Positions 16,131 to 25,509 of a stretch of 64,000 nucleotides of DNA are shown here, one piece after another. The stretch lies in assembly GCA_024103355.1 (NCBI GenBank), contig JAGFIU010000010.1, positions 62,001 through 126,000 of the forward strand. The letters run 5' to 3'. Each line of letters begins with the position of its first letter. Position 1 is the stretch's first letter. This stretch comes from Bacteroidota bacterium (GTDB lineage Bacteria; Bacteroidota; Bacteroidia; NS11-12g; UBA955). The translations under genes were made by a program, and so were the position numbers. The notes beneath the pieces were generated by a model, which worked only from the letters and a program-made list of their open reading frames with translations, had not been told where the DNA came from and searched no databases.

Positions 16131-17783
16131 ATGAAAAAAGTATTTTTATCGTTAGCAATTATTTTGGGACTTTCGTTTTTAACAAAAGCCCAAAACAACA
16201 CAAACGTAATAACTTTAGATAACAATCCACACCGTTATCAGGTTATTGACAATGGAGACTTTTCACAAAGATTTAAACAAAATAGTAACCGTAGAGAGGC
16301 AGGAGGTTGGTATCAATTTGCAGGTGATTATGCGAATGCAAATGGACTTTCTTATAACCCATATGTGGTTTTTGTTTTCCCTGATAGCGTTCACATTATG
16401 TACGAAGACCAACTAGGTAGATCTTTTACTCAATTAATCGGTACTGTTTTTGATCCAAAGGATAAAGTTTTCATTGACGAGAACACAGGTACACCAAGAT
16501 ATTTCAGTCGTTGGACTAACTACACACTTGATTCTATTTATTGGAGCCAAGCCTATATTCGCCAAGTAGATTCTATGGATGTTGTTAATTCTGTTTACGC
16601 TACTGCAACCATAACAGTTCTTGACTATACTCAGCTTTCAACTGCAGAATTATCCATTGGAGTTGCTCCTATGTTCACCACTTTAACCCAAGGTTCAGAA
16701 TGGAATGCAGCCGGAGACAATTATGCTACAGCAACTTCAATCAAAGATGCACTTGTAGCTGCAGGTTATACAGCAACCGTTGTTGACAGTATCATCACTG
16801 TCCAAGCAAAAGTAATCGGTGTTGCCGGTAACTCTTATGTTGTTTCTTCAAATGATGCTTCATTAGAAATTACAAATCAATTTGCAGGTGGCGGAGACAA
16901 TGTAACAAAAGTTGAAATTGTTGATACTCTATATATTCAACACTTTACTGGTGAAAGCAATAATATAGAAATACGTGGTCTCAATTTCCAAAATGATGCA
17001 CAAACATACTATGCCGGAATGCCTGCTATCGAAAACTACGTTCCTTCTACCATTATGAATACCGGTGCATATAGAACAGATACTATTTTTCTTACAAAAG
17101 ATATGCAAGATTCTATTACTGAAGATTTGAAATTTAGATCTAGAAGTTTAGTTATCGGTGTTGGAAAACAAATAACAGGTAGTAATAATATCCCTAACAC
17201 TCTTTATGCAGTTTCTTTCCTATTCAAACCTATGAAGAAATACACATTTAATGATACATTAATTTCATTGGACAAAGATGTTACTGTTAGCAACAAACAT
17301 AATTTGTTAGGTATCTCTTATTATGCACAAGATGGACAAACACTAAGAATTGTTGATGCAGAATCAATTAATAATATGTTTGCTACACAAAGTGATTTGA
17401 GGTATGGTGCTGCGGGTCAGGGTGGTTGGAAATCATATCGTCCTTTCTTACAAGGTTTCTCCGGAACATTTTTCCATGCTACTCCCGGAAGCAACCTTGA
17501 TGTTTTTACACCTAATGCCGGTGGTTATGGCATGGGCGATGCTTATCCAAACCCAACTGACAATGCTATAAGTTTTGCTGTTCCTTTTTCAATTGGTGCT
17601 GCTCAAACTGTAACATTCATAGTTAAAGATATTACCGGTAGAACTGTTAAAACTGTTAGTGCAGACTATGCTGCAGGAAATAATTTTGTTGAAATTGAAA
17701 CTATCGGACTTAATGCCGGTGTTTATTTCTACACAATGAATACTGAAAATTATAGCGCAACAGGTAAAGTGATTATTAAGTAA
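16131..17783 (+). CDS. secreted protein with T9SS type A sorting domain and a phage-structural-like module
   Basis: About 550 residues. A signal peptide (KKVFLSLAIILGLSFLTKA) precedes a long region I cannot assign. Around residues 156-259 the pattern (ATATITV, a run of Thr/Ala, SIKDALVAAGYTATVVDSII, VIGVAGNSYVV, FAGGGDNVT) looks like the small beta module often seen in phage and virion-type structural proteins. The C-terminal 85 residues (DAYPNPTDNAISF, then VKDITGRTVKTV and AGVYFYTMNTENYSATGKVIIK) form a type A sorting domain, so the protein should cross the outer membrane by the type IX system and be anchored or released. It stands alone between its own promoter and a strong terminator. Function is unknown. 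Confidence 0.85.
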   Translation: MKKVFLSLAIILGLSFLTKAQNNTNVITLDNNPHRYQVIDNGDFSQRFKQNSNRREAGGWYQFAGDYANANGLSYNPYVVFVFPDSVHIMYEDQLGRSFTQLIGTVFDPKDKVFIDENTGTPRYFSRWTNYTLDSIYWSQAYIRQVDSMDVVNSVYATATITVLDYTQLSTAELSIGVAPMFTTLTQGSEWNAAGDNYATATSIKDALVAAGYTATVVDSIITVQAKVIGVAGNSYVVSSNDASLEITNQFAGGGDNVTKVEIVDTLYIQHFTGESNNIEIRGLNFQNDAQTYYAGMPAIENYVPSTIMNTGAYRTDTIFLTKDMQDSITEDLKFRSRSLVIGVGKQITGSNNIPNTLYAVSFLFKPMKKYTFNDTLISLDKDVTVSNKHNLLGISYYAQDGQTLRIVDAESINNMFATQSDLRYGAAGQGGWKSYRPFLQGFSGTFFHATPGSNLDVFTPNAGGYGMGDAYPNPTDNAISFAVPFSIGAAQTVTFIVKDITGRTVKTVSADYAAGNNFVEIETIGLNAGVYFYTMNTENYSATGKVIIK

Positions 17784-17796
17784 TCATCTTTTTATC

Positions 17797-17840
17797 ATAA
17801 CAAAAAAGGCTTCCCACAGATGGGAAGCCTTTTTTGTTAT
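17797..17840. terminator. strong bidirectional intrinsic terminator
   Basis: A perfect 19-base inverted repeat: 17797-17815 pairs with 17822-17840 around a 6-base loop (ACAGAT). The core GGCTTCCC/GGGAAGCC is flanked by A6 on one side and T6 on the other, so it gives a U-tract in both directions. It separates the rightward T9SS gene from the leftward lipoprotein gene at 17856. Confidence 0.95.
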
Positions 17841-17855
17841 ATAGCTACAAAGAGA

Positions 17856-18398
17856 TTATTTCAACTCAAATGTATTCAAGATTGATTCAACCGTTTCCTT
17901 AAACTGTGAAAAGGCAGAGTCTTCAACAGTAACAGTTAATACAAATGCTTTCATGTTTTTGACCCAATACCTTTGAACAAACCTCAAATGATAGTTGTTT
18001 TGGTCAGCTGTAAATTCAACATTATGATATTCCTCATTACCCGACTTAACCCTTTTGCTCTCAATCATGGTTGCATTGGGTATTATTTCTAAGATTTGTT
18101 CTTCTGAAATATTAACAAATTCATTTAAATCCATATTCAAATCACTTAAATCCTGAATCATTAAATTGATGTTTGTTCTAAACTGAGAAGAAGAACCCTG
18201 ATTGGGTGCAAACAAAACAAAGGTTGAACCCATGGCACCATTTTGGTTTAATTCCCAGTCCTGCGGATATTGAATTTTGAATTGAGATTCTTCTATAGTC
18301 TTCCAATCCTGTCTAACATTATCTGTCTTTGATTGATTTTGTCCGCATGATATCAATATGCAAGCGAGGGTAATTAATACGGTCAGTGTTTTTGTCAT
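17856..18398 (-). CDS. PsbP/DcrB-like lipoprotein
   Basis: A 180-residue predicted lipoprotein with lipobox LISC (Cys18). The mature part (FKIQYPQDWELNQNGAMGSTFVLFAP, later NISEEQILEIIPNATMIESKRVKSGNEEYHNVEFT, and a final helix ending ILNTFELK) resembles the PsbP/DcrB/DUF1795 fold found in periplasmic lipoproteins. The biochemical role of these proteins in Bacteroidota is not known. It has its own promoter box 41 nt upstream, and its transcript probably ends at the shared terminator. Confidence 0.68.
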   Translation of the reverse strand: MTKTLTVLITLACILISCGQNQSKTDNVRQDWKTIEESQFKIQYPQDWELNQNGAMGSTFVLFAPNQGSSSQFRTNINLMIQDLSDLNMDLNEFVNISEEQILEIIPNATMIESKRVKSGNEEYHNVEFTADQNNYHLRFVQRYWVKNMKAFVLTVTVEDSAFSQFKETVESILNTFELK

Positions 18399-18439
18399 AG
18401 TTTTTAATTTTTAGATTATTGATTAATTGGGTCTGCGGA

Positions 18440-18447
18440 CAAATCTA
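18440..18447 (-). promoter_or_regulatory. -7 promoter box for the PsbP/DcrB-like lipoprotein
   Basis: Minus-strand TAGATTTG, a full TAnnTTTG match, 41 nt before the ATG at 18398. Confidence 0.45.
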
Positions 18448-18509
18448 ATCAAAAACGGTTTTGGATATAATTTATTCAAAAAAGCAGGATTTGCTTGTAA
18501 ATGGAATGT

Positions 18510-19895
18510 TTACTCTAATACTCCAATAAATGTTATTACAAAAAAATAAATGAGTAAAATTGAGACAATATTCATAAAAAAGCCGGCTCTAATCATGTCT
18601 TTGATTTTTATTTCACCACTACTAAAAACAATTGCATTTGGCGGTGTTGCAACCGGAAGCATAAAAGCACAACTGGAGGCAATTGCTGCTCCCACTAATA
18701 ATGAAAGAGGAGAAAGCTGCAATGAGTAGCTTATGGAGTAAAGTATAGGCAAAACTATACTTGCTGTGGCTGTATTTGATGTAATTTCAGTAAGAAAATT
18801 AATCGCTGCAATGATTATCAATAAAATAATCAAGGGATAAAAGTGAGTGTTTGCAAATTGTTGGGCAATCCAACGTGTGAGATCGGTTTCTGAAAAACCT
18901 TTTGCAATTGCTAATCCTGCTCCAAAAATTAATAAAACATCCCAAGGCAATGCTTTGGCAGTATTCCAATTCATTAACTTGTCTTCATTTTGTCCTGAGG
19001 GAATCAAAAACAAAATAATAGCTCCAACCATTGCAATGAGTGTGTCATCCAATTCGGGTATTAATTTATTCCATAAAAAAGTTCGTGTTATCCAAAAAAA
19101 AGCAACTCCAAGAAACACTATCAAAACCCTCTTCTCGGGAGCAGTGATTTTTCCCATAGATTCAGTATTTAACAAAACACTCGAACTCTTTTCTCTCTTA
19201 AGGTTTCTACTCAAAAACCACCAACAAACTATTAATAGAATGATGCTGAAAGGTGTTGCAAAAATCATCCAATGAAAAAAAGATATTTCAATACCTGCAA
19301 ATTCTTTCAATACTCCGGCCATAATGATGTTTGGCGGTGTGCCAATCAGAGTTGCCATTCCTCCGATAGAAGCAGCATAGGCAATGCCCAACATCAAACT
19401 TTTTCCAAAATGTTTATCGGATTTAAATTGCATCGCTACTGACATCCCTATAGGAAGCATAATAACGGTAGTCGCAGTATTTGAAATCCACATCGATATG
19501 AATGCTGTAGCAATCATAAAACCCAATAACACACTGCTTTCTCTGGTTCCTATTTTTTTTATAATATTGAATGCTATTCTTTTGTGAAGATTCCATTTCT
19601 CAATTGCCAAACCTATTATAAAACCGCCCATAAACAAGAAGATAAATGGGTTTCCATACTCAGAAGCTGTGGCTTTTAGTGATATCGCACCGGATAACGG
19701 AAACAATACAATGGGTAACAAAGATGTAATGGCAAGCTCTGTTGCTTCTGTTATCCACCAATAAGCAATCCAAATTGTGCTTGCCATAAGAGCCTTACCT
19801 TCATGCGAAAGCCCCTGAATTTCAGCAAAGTAAACAAGTAAAAAGAGCAAAGGACCAACAAAAAGATTGAATATACGATAATACCTTTTATCCAT
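18510..19895 (-). CDS. SLC13/DASS-family sodium-anion symporter
   Basis: A 461-residue membrane transporter with about 11-13 helices. It shows the DASS marks: IAYWWITEATELAITSLLPIVLFP near the N-terminus, SNTATTVIMLPIG (first SNT-type substrate motif), GTPPNIIMAG, then in the second half TSNTATASIVLPI and ATPPNAIVFSSG. These two SNT repeats bind sodium and the anion. Family members take up dicarboxylates, citrate or sulfate with Na+; the substrate cannot be chosen here. It is monocistronic, with a promoter box 10 nt before the ATG. Confidence 0.9.
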   Translation of the reverse strand: MDKRYYRIFNLFVGPLLFLLVYFAEIQGLSHEGKALMASTIWIAYWWITEATELAITSLLPIVLFPLSGAISLKATASEYGNPFIFLFMGGFIIGLAIEKWNLHKRIAFNIIKKIGTRESSVLLGFMIATAFISMWISNTATTVIMLPIGMSVAMQFKSDKHFGKSLMLGIAYAASIGGMATLIGTPPNIIMAGVLKEFAGIEISFFHWMIFATPFSIILLIVCWWFLSRNLKREKSSSVLLNTESMGKITAPEKRVLIVFLGVAFFWITRTFLWNKLIPELDDTLIAMVGAIILFLIPSGQNEDKLMNWNTAKALPWDVLLIFGAGLAIAKGFSETDLTRWIAQQFANTHFYPLIILLIIIAAINFLTEITSNTATASIVLPILYSISYSLQLSPLSLLVGAAIASSCAFMLPVATPPNAIVFSSGEIKIKDMIRAGFFMNIVSILLIYFFVITFIGVLE

Positions 19896-19905
19896 TTGAG
19901 AAAGG

Positions 19906-19913
19906 CAAATGTA
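19906..19913 (-). promoter_or_regulatory. -7 promoter box for the SLC13 symporter
   Basis: Minus-strand TACATTTG followed by CC, a full TAnnTTTG match, 10 nt before the ATG at 19895. Confidence 0.55.
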
Positions 19914-19986
19914 TAGAAAAGCAAGCTAAAAGTGAATGAAAGGGAAAGGCATACTTCTATGAAATAGCGATACCTCTTTGAGAGAA

Positions 19987-21486
19987 TTACTCCGGTCGCA
20001 TTTGAGGGAAGAATAATACTTCCTGAATACTATTTTGGTTCGTCAGCATCATGGTCAGGCGGTCAATCCCTATTCCTAAACCGGATGTTGGCGGCATTGC
20101 ATATTCTAATGCTCTCAAAAAATCTTCATCTAATGGCATTGCTTCATCATCACCTCTGCCGGCTAATCTTAGTTGGTCTTCAAATCGTTCACGTTGGTCA
20201 ATCGGGTCATTGAGCTCTGAATATGCGTTTGCTATTTCTTTACCGTTTACAAATAATTCAAACCGTTCTACAAGTCCTTCTTTGCTTCTGTGTTTTTTGG
20301 TCAAAGGACTCATTTCAATTGGGTAATCCGTAATAAATGTTGGTTGTATATAGTGGTGTTCACATTTTTCACTGAAAATTTCATCCACTAATTTTCCTTT
20401 CCCCATGCTTTCATCTACTTCAAGACCTAATTTTTTGCATGTTTCACGTAGTGCATTTTCATCCATGGTACTGATATCAATACCTGTATGTTCTTTGATT
20501 GCATCATACATTGTGATTCTTTTATACGGACGAGCAAAACTGATAATGTTATTTCCAACGTTTGCTTCTGTTGTTCCGTTCACATCAAGGGCTGCTTTTT
20601 CGAGCATTTCTTCAACAAAGTTCATCATCCAGTTGTAGTCCTTGTATGCAACATAAATTTCGAGTCCGGTAAACTCGGGGTTATGTGTGCGGTCTATTCC
20701 TTCATTTCTGAAGTTTTTTGCAAATTCATAGACTCCTTCAAAACCTCCTACAATTAATCTTTTTAGATATAATTCATTTGCAATACGCAGATACAAAGTC
20801 ATATCCAAAGCATTGTGGTGAGTGATAAAAGGGCGCGCTGCTGCTCCACCATGTATGGGTTGCAAAATTGGTGTTTCAACTTCTATATAACCGTGTCCGT
20901 TAAATGTTTCTCTGAGCGATTGAACCAATTTACTGCGTTTAATAAATGTGTCTTTAACCTGAGGGTTTACAATCAAATCAACATAGCGCATCCTATAACG
21001 CAATTCAGGGTCTGTAAAAGCGTCATGTATAATCCCGTCTTTTTCTTTAGGTAATGGCAACGGATTAAGAGATTTTGATAAGAGTTGAAACTCTTTGACA
21101 TGAACAGAAATCTCTCCTGTTTGTGTTGTAAAAACATGTCCTTTAACACCAATAATATCTCCTATATCAAGCCACTTTTTGAATAAATCATTATACATCA
21201 TTTTATCTTCACCGGGGCAAATCTCATCACGATTAAAATATAGTTGTATTTTTCCTGTGCTATCTTGCAAAACCGCAAAAGATGCTTTTCCCATTATCCT
21301 GCGAGTCATTAAACGTCCGGCAATAGATACGCTTTTATACTCTATTTTATTGTTTTCATAATTGCTCAAAATATCTTGTGCAGATGTATTCACCTCATAC
21401 TCTGCTGCAGGATATGGGTCTATTCCTGCTTTTCTTATTTCTTCTAAAGCCTGTCTTCTAAGTAGCTGATGTTCGTTCAGTTCCAT
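19987..21486 (-). CDS. lysS: lysine--tRNA ligase (class II)
   Basis: A 499-residue class II LysRS, which charges tRNA-Lys. The N-terminal OB-fold ([22 protein letters not shown]) binds the anticodon. The catalytic part shows motif 2 ([23 protein letters not shown]), [32 protein letters not shown], and motif 3 ([13 protein letters not shown]), ending in the classic FPQMRPE. The length is the usual one. The ATG is at 21486, with a promoter box 18 nt upstream. Confidence 0.98.
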   Translation of the reverse strand: MELNEHQLLRRQALEEIRKAGIDPYPAAEYEVNTSAQDILSNYENNKIEYKSVSIAGRLMTRRIMGKASFAVLQDSTGKIQLYFNRDEICPGEDKMMYNDLFKKWLDIGDIIGVKGHVFTTQTGEISVHVKEFQLLSKSLNPLPLPKEKDGIIHDAFTDPELRYRMRYVDLIVNPQVKDTFIKRSKLVQSLRETFNGHGYIEVETPILQPIHGGAAARPFITHHNALDMTLYLRIANELYLKRLIVGGFEGVYEFAKNFRNEGIDRTHNPEFTGLEIYVAYKDYNWMMNFVEEMLEKAALDVNGTTEANVGNNIISFARPYKRITMYDAIKEHTGIDISTMDENALRETCKKLGLEVDESMGKGKLVDEIFSEKCEHHYIQPTFITDYPIEMSPLTKKHRSKEGLVERFELFVNGKEIANAYSELNDPIDQRERFEDQLRLAGRGDDEAMPLDEDFLRALEYAMPPTSGLGIGIDRLTMMLTNQNSIQEVLFFPQMRPE

Positions 21487-21504
21487 TGATGAAATTTAAG
21501 GGTG

Positions 21505-21512
21505 CAAATATA
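21505..21512 (-). promoter_or_regulatory. -7 promoter box for lysS
   Basis: Minus-strand TATATTTG followed by CACC, a full TAnnTTTG match, 18 nt before the lysS ATG. Confidence 0.6.
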
Positions 21513-21566
21513 AGAGTGAAAGAAAGATAAAAGAAGACGGAATGTTTTTTAGGTAATTGTTAATTA

Positions 21567-23186
21567 TTACAACTTAATTTCAGCATCTCCGTCCCAGCCT
21601 TTTTTTACCTCAATTGGCTTGGTTATTTTCAAAATTGTTTCGGCTTGTGTTTTGTTTGTTATATCTCCTGTATCCCAAATTCCATTAGCGTTTTTGTCCG
21701 CTATTATTCTCAATGAATATGAGCCGGGTAGAATATTAGGTAAAACTAAAATGCTGTCTTCTTTTTTCAAATACCGATAAAATTTTTCATTGTTATATGT
21801 TATCTCGATAATGAGTTCTGTGTTTAGAAAGGCTTCGCTTATGCGATTGAATTTGAGTTCATAATTGCTCATTATTCTCTTTTCAGGCACTTCTTTTACA
21901 AATGTTTGTGGCTTTTTATTCCAAAAAGTGTCTCCATAACGAATAGCACTGTCACCAAGTTTTATTTCATATTTTTTCCCTTCTTGGAAAGGATATAAAA
22001 CATGAATTTCATGGTTTTTAAAGGTTATTTTCGGTTGGATATTCAAGGTGTCGTAATTTATTGAAACCTTAGATGTGTCTATGGATTGAATAATATGATT
22101 GCTTGTTATTTTATAAACAGAATCATCCCGAAAACAGATATCTTGCTTAGAAGCAAAGAACCTTAAGGGCATAATCTTTTTAGGCATCACAAGTGAATCA
22201 CTTAAATAGAGATTTTCACCCTTAGTATTCTGCACACGGAGTTGAAAAGAGTCCATGTCATTTATAAAAACCAACAAAGTATCATTATTATTCAGAGATA
22301 ACAAAGATGCTCCGGCCATAGTTTTCACAATAGGTGATGGATAAAAAACATTGTCCTGCCACTGAAGTGAAATTTGTCCTGAATTATCTGCAATAGAACT
22401 TTTAAATACTTTCTTACCTTTAACAAAATAAGGAAAAGCATAGAAGACATCCGGTTCTGAATGGGAGATGTTTTTTTGTGAAGAATCTGTTGTTTCTTCT
22501 GTTTGTGAGTACTTTACAACAATCTGTGTATCAGTAAAACCCAAATATTCTCCTTGGTCTGCACTTTTATTTGAATTTTGATCATCTAAAAAATAAAGAT
22601 AATATTTTGCCGGTTTTAACCCTTGAAAAACAAAAAAACCTTGTGAATTAGTTTTGGTCTGATATTGTGCTTTGACAGGAAAAAAACTTGAATCGGAAAA
22701 AGGTTTCTCCGATAAATATACAAATGCAGATTTGAGTACTTCTTCTTTGTCTGCAAGAACAATTTTTCCTGAATACTCAGCAGAATCTATTTCTTCTCCG
22801 GTTGAAAATGTGATAGTAAAATTTTCCAACACATTCCCTTCATTAATATCCTTGATACTTTTTCCAAAATTAAAAGTATAAGTAGAATTGGGTTCAAGAG
22901 TATCTTTCCACTCTATTATAGCCTTTTTCCCGGAGATTTTTGATGTTGGTTTATATTTCAGCGGTGGTGAAACTATCAGTTCATTATTCAGATTATCTAT
23001 TGAAATATATTCATCAAAAGTGAGTTTGATATAAGATTTTTGGTAGGACGTTTGGTTGTTAGCAGGCTCTGACCCTGTAATTTTTGGTGGTTTTTCATCT
23101 TTAGGTCCTCCCGTTGGGGCAAGCATATTGGCGCAACCCCAAAGAAAAATAAAGAAAGGAAAAAGGTAGAAAGATTTTAGCTTCAT
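21567..23186 (-). CDS. Ig-like (Big_5/SbsA-type) domain lipoprotein
   Basis: About 539 residues. A lipoprotein signal (FFIFLWGC) is followed by APTGGPKDEKPPKITGSEPANNQ and ITLTF-like strands: the Big_5 / SbsA Ig-like domain used by many Bacteroidota surface lipoproteins. A carboxypeptidase-like or SdrD-like strand block (GFFVFQGLKPAKYYLYFLDD) lies near residue 190, and a second (PGSYSLRIIADKNANGIWDTGD) near the C-terminus. I chose ATG at 23186, two bases after the mnmG stop; a TTG two codons earlier would overlap mnmG. Function is unknown, though a structural cell-surface role is likely. Confidence 0.78.
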   Translation of the reverse strand: MKLKSFYLFPFFIFLWGCANMLAPTGGPKDEKPPKITGSEPANNQTSYQKSYIKLTFDEYISIDNLNNELIVSPPLKYKPTSKISGKKAIIEWKDTLEPNSTYTFNFGKSIKDINEGNVLENFTITFSTGEEIDSAEYSGKIVLADKEEVLKSAFVYLSEKPFSDSSFFPVKAQYQTKTNSQGFFVFQGLKPAKYYLYFLDDQNSNKSADQGEYLGFTDTQIVVKYSQTEETTDSSQKNISHSEPDVFYAFPYFVKGKKVFKSSIADNSGQISLQWQDNVFYPSPIVKTMAGASLLSLNNNDTLLVFINDMDSFQLRVQNTKGENLYLSDSLVMPKKIMPLRFFASKQDICFRDDSVYKITSNHIIQSIDTSKVSINYDTLNIQPKITFKNHEIHVLYPFQEGKKYEIKLGDSAIRYGDTFWNKKPQTFVKEVPEKRIMSNYELKFNRISEAFLNTELIIEITYNNEKFYRYLKKEDSILVLPNILPGSYSLRIIADKNANGIWDTGDITNKTQAETILKITKPIEVKKGWDGDAEIKL

Positions 23187-23188
23187 TA

Positions 23189-25054
23189 TCAACGTCCAAA
23201 ATAAACCAATAAAACTGAAATATCTGCCGGAGAAACACCGCTGATTCTACTGGCTTGTCCTAAGGTTTCGGGTTTAATTTTACTTAACTTCTGTCTTGAC
23301 TCACTACTGAGAGAGGTTATTTTACTATAATCAAATTCAGGATTTAGCTTAACATTTTCTAAGCGTTTAATTTTATCTGCCGTTTCTTTCTCTTTTTCAA
23401 TATACGATGCATATTTTAGGCTGATTTCAGTTTGAACCACATCATCTTCCGGCAATTGTCCGATAATTCTATTCAATGACTCAATAGACTTCAGATTTTC
23501 ATTGCTTAGCTGCGGTCTCAATAATATTTTGGAAGCTTTGATTTTTTGTTCTACCGGAGGGGTTCCGAGTTCTATCAAAATCGGGTTTATCTCTTCCGGA
23601 GTAAGATTCTGTTTATCTAGCTCTTTTGTTAAACTTTCAACATTTTTTAATTTTTCTTCTAGTCTTCTTTCGCGCGATTCATCTGCTAAACCTATTTTTC
23701 TTCCAATGGGTGTCAATCGAATATCCGCATTGTCTTGTCTCAACAAAATTCTGTATTCTGCTCTTGAGGTAAACATCCTATATGGTTCATCAGTTCCTTT
23801 ATTGATTAAATCATCAATTAAAACACCAATATAAGCATCAGATCGGTTGAGTATAAGGGGCTCATTTTCATTATTTTTATTATGTGCATTAATACCGGCA
23901 ATCAATCCTTGACAAGCGGCTTCTTCATAACCCGTTGTGCCGTTAATTTGTCCTGCAAAATACAGATTATCAATTATTTTAGTTTCCAAACTCATTTTTA
24001 ATTGAGTAGGTGGAAAATAATCATATTCAATTGCATAGCCGGGTCTAAACATTTTAGCATTTTCAAAACCCTTTATCTGTTTCAGTGCTCTTTGTTGTAT
24101 TTCTTCAGGCAAAGAAGAAGAAAATCCATTGATATACACTTCGATTGTATTCCAACCTTCCGGTTCAACAAAAATCTGATGTCTTGATCTCTCAGCAAAT
24201 CTGTTTATTTTATCCTCTATAGAAGGGCAATATCGCGGTCCCAGACCATGAATATCTCCCGCAAACATAGGGCTGTCAACGAATCCTTCTCTTAAAATAT
24301 CGTGTACCGTTTGGTTTGTATAAGTAATAAAACAGCTTCTTTGGTGTGTTAGCGGTTTGGTTTCATCAGAGAAAGAAAATTTTCCCGGGTTCTCATCACC
24401 TTTTTGTTCTTCCAAAACAGAATAATCAATTGTTCTACCGTCAAGTCTTGGTGGGGTACCGGTTTTCATTCTACCTGACTCAAATCCAAGAACTTCAAGG
24501 CTTGCGGTAATTCCGGTAGATGCTTTCTCTCCCATTCTGCCACCACCATAGTTTTTTCTGCCTATATGTATTCTTCCATTTAGAAATGTTCCGCTCGTAA
24601 CAATTACAGATTGAGAATAAATAGTGAGTCCCATTTGGGTTTTAACTCCCGTAACTCTATTGTTCTCAGTCAATATTTCTGTAACAGAGTCCTGGAAAAA
24701 ATCAACGTTGGAGTTTCGTTCCAATGTCAATCTCCATTCTTCACTAAATCTCATTCTATCGCTTTGTGCCCTGGGGCTCCACATGGCTGCTCCTTTAGAA
24801 CGATTTAACATTCTAAACTGAATCATTGTTTTATCGGTAATAATGCCAGACATTCCTCCTAAAGCATCTATCTCCCTGATAATCTGTCCTTTAGCCACAC
24901 CCCCCATCGCTGGATTACAACTCATTTTTGCCATTACTTCCATGTTCATTGTGATAAGCAATACCTTTGAACCGAGTTTAGCTGCTGCATGAGCAGCCTC
25001 ACAACCCGCATGTCCGGCTCCCACAACAATTATATCATATTTATCAAATTTCAT
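23189..25054 (-). CDS. mnmG: tRNA uridine-5-carboxymethylaminomethyl modification enzyme MnmG
   Basis: A 621-residue FAD enzyme that, with MnmE, builds the cmnm5 group on wobble U34 of several tRNAs. FAD-binding GAGHAGCEAA starts at residue 12, followed by MSCNPAMGGVAKGQI, TGTFLNGRIHIG, FEVGRMKTGTPPR-type block (SGRMKTGTPPRLDG), and DIHGLGPRYCPSIEDK. The C-terminus (QASRISGVSPADISVLLVYF) binds MnmE and tRNA. Full length. The next gene starts 2 nt after its stop, so the pair is probably co-transcribed. mnmG is a frequent neighbour of oriC in other phyla; here it is 9 kb from the candidate origin. Confidence 0.98.
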   Translation of the reverse strand: MKFDKYDIIVVGAGHAGCEAAHAAAKLGSKVLLITMNMEVMAKMSCNPAMGGVAKGQIIREIDALGGMSGIITDKTMIQFRMLNRSKGAAMWSPRAQSDRMRFSEEWRLTLERNSNVDFFQDSVTEILTENNRVTGVKTQMGLTIYSQSVIVTSGTFLNGRIHIGRKNYGGGRMGEKASTGITASLEVLGFESGRMKTGTPPRLDGRTIDYSVLEEQKGDENPGKFSFSDETKPLTHQRSCFITYTNQTVHDILREGFVDSPMFAGDIHGLGPRYCPSIEDKINRFAERSRHQIFVEPEGWNTIEVYINGFSSSLPEEIQQRALKQIKGFENAKMFRPGYAIEYDYFPPTQLKMSLETKIIDNLYFAGQINGTTGYEEAACQGLIAGINAHNKNNENEPLILNRSDAYIGVLIDDLINKGTDEPYRMFTSRAEYRILLRQDNADIRLTPIGRKIGLADESRERRLEEKLKNVESLTKELDKQNLTPEEINPILIELGTPPVEQKIKASKILLRPQLSNENLKSIESLNRIIGQLPEDDVVQTEISLKYASYIEKEKETADKIKRLENVKLNPEFDYSKITSLSSESRQKLSKIKPETLGQASRISGVSPADISVLLVYFGR

Positions 25055-25076
25055 CTTTATCTGGTTTCACGTGAAA

Positions 25077-25505
25077 CTAATATTTCATTGCAAATTTCAT
25101 AACATAAAAGTTTTCTTCGCGTTTCATTTCTTTTCTCTCTTCTTCGGTTGTATCATTAAAACCGCATAAATGAAGACAACCGTGAAAAATCACTCTAAGC
25201 AGCTCTTTGTGATAAGTTACATTATATTTTTTTGCATTAGATGCAACCATTTCCGAACTTATAAAAAGTTCAGCTTCTATAGGTTCATTTTCTTCGGAAT
25301 AGGAGAATGTAATAATGTCAGTATAATAATCATGGTTTAGAAAATTTTGATTGATTTCCAACAATGCTTCATCAGTTAAAAGAGTTATTGTAATTAAGGT
25401 GTATTTTTTCTTGTGGTCGTTCATTATGGCGTCTATTCCTGTTTTATAAACATCTTCAACAGATTTTGGAAACTCAAGGTCATATGTGTTGTTTAGTTCT
25501 ATCAT
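25077..25505 (-). CDS. ybeY: endoribonuclease YbeY (rRNA maturation)
   Basis: A 142-residue YbeY-type metalloprotein involved in 16S rRNA 3' end maturation and ribosome quality control. The metal motif is FHGCLHLCGFND around residues 109-120. Two zinc ligands are the usual His, but the third position is Asp instead of the His of H3xH5xH. From memory, other Bacteroidota YbeY proteins have a similar Lys-Asp or Asn-Asp pair here, so this is probably a lineage form and not a broken gene. It lies 22 nt upstream of mnmG and 4 nt downstream of the T9SS type B protein. Confidence 0.9.
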   Translation of the reverse strand: MIELNNTYDLEFPKSVEDVYKTGIDAIMNDHKKKYTLITITLLTDEALLEINQNFLNHDYYTDIITFSYSEENEPIEAELFISSEMVASNAKKYNVTYHKELLRVIFHGCLHLCGFNDTTEEERKEMKREENFYVMKFAMKY

Positions 25506-25509
25506 GGTA

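Noticed and set aside
23189-25054. Placing the origin next to mnmG, as in some other phyla
   Set aside because: Genes on both sides of mnmG run the same way and the gaps are only 2-22 bases, leaving no room for an origin.
25077-25505. YbeY as a broken gene because of the missing third His
   Set aside because: The rest of the protein is complete and the Asp at that position seems typical for the lineage, so pseudogene status is not supported.
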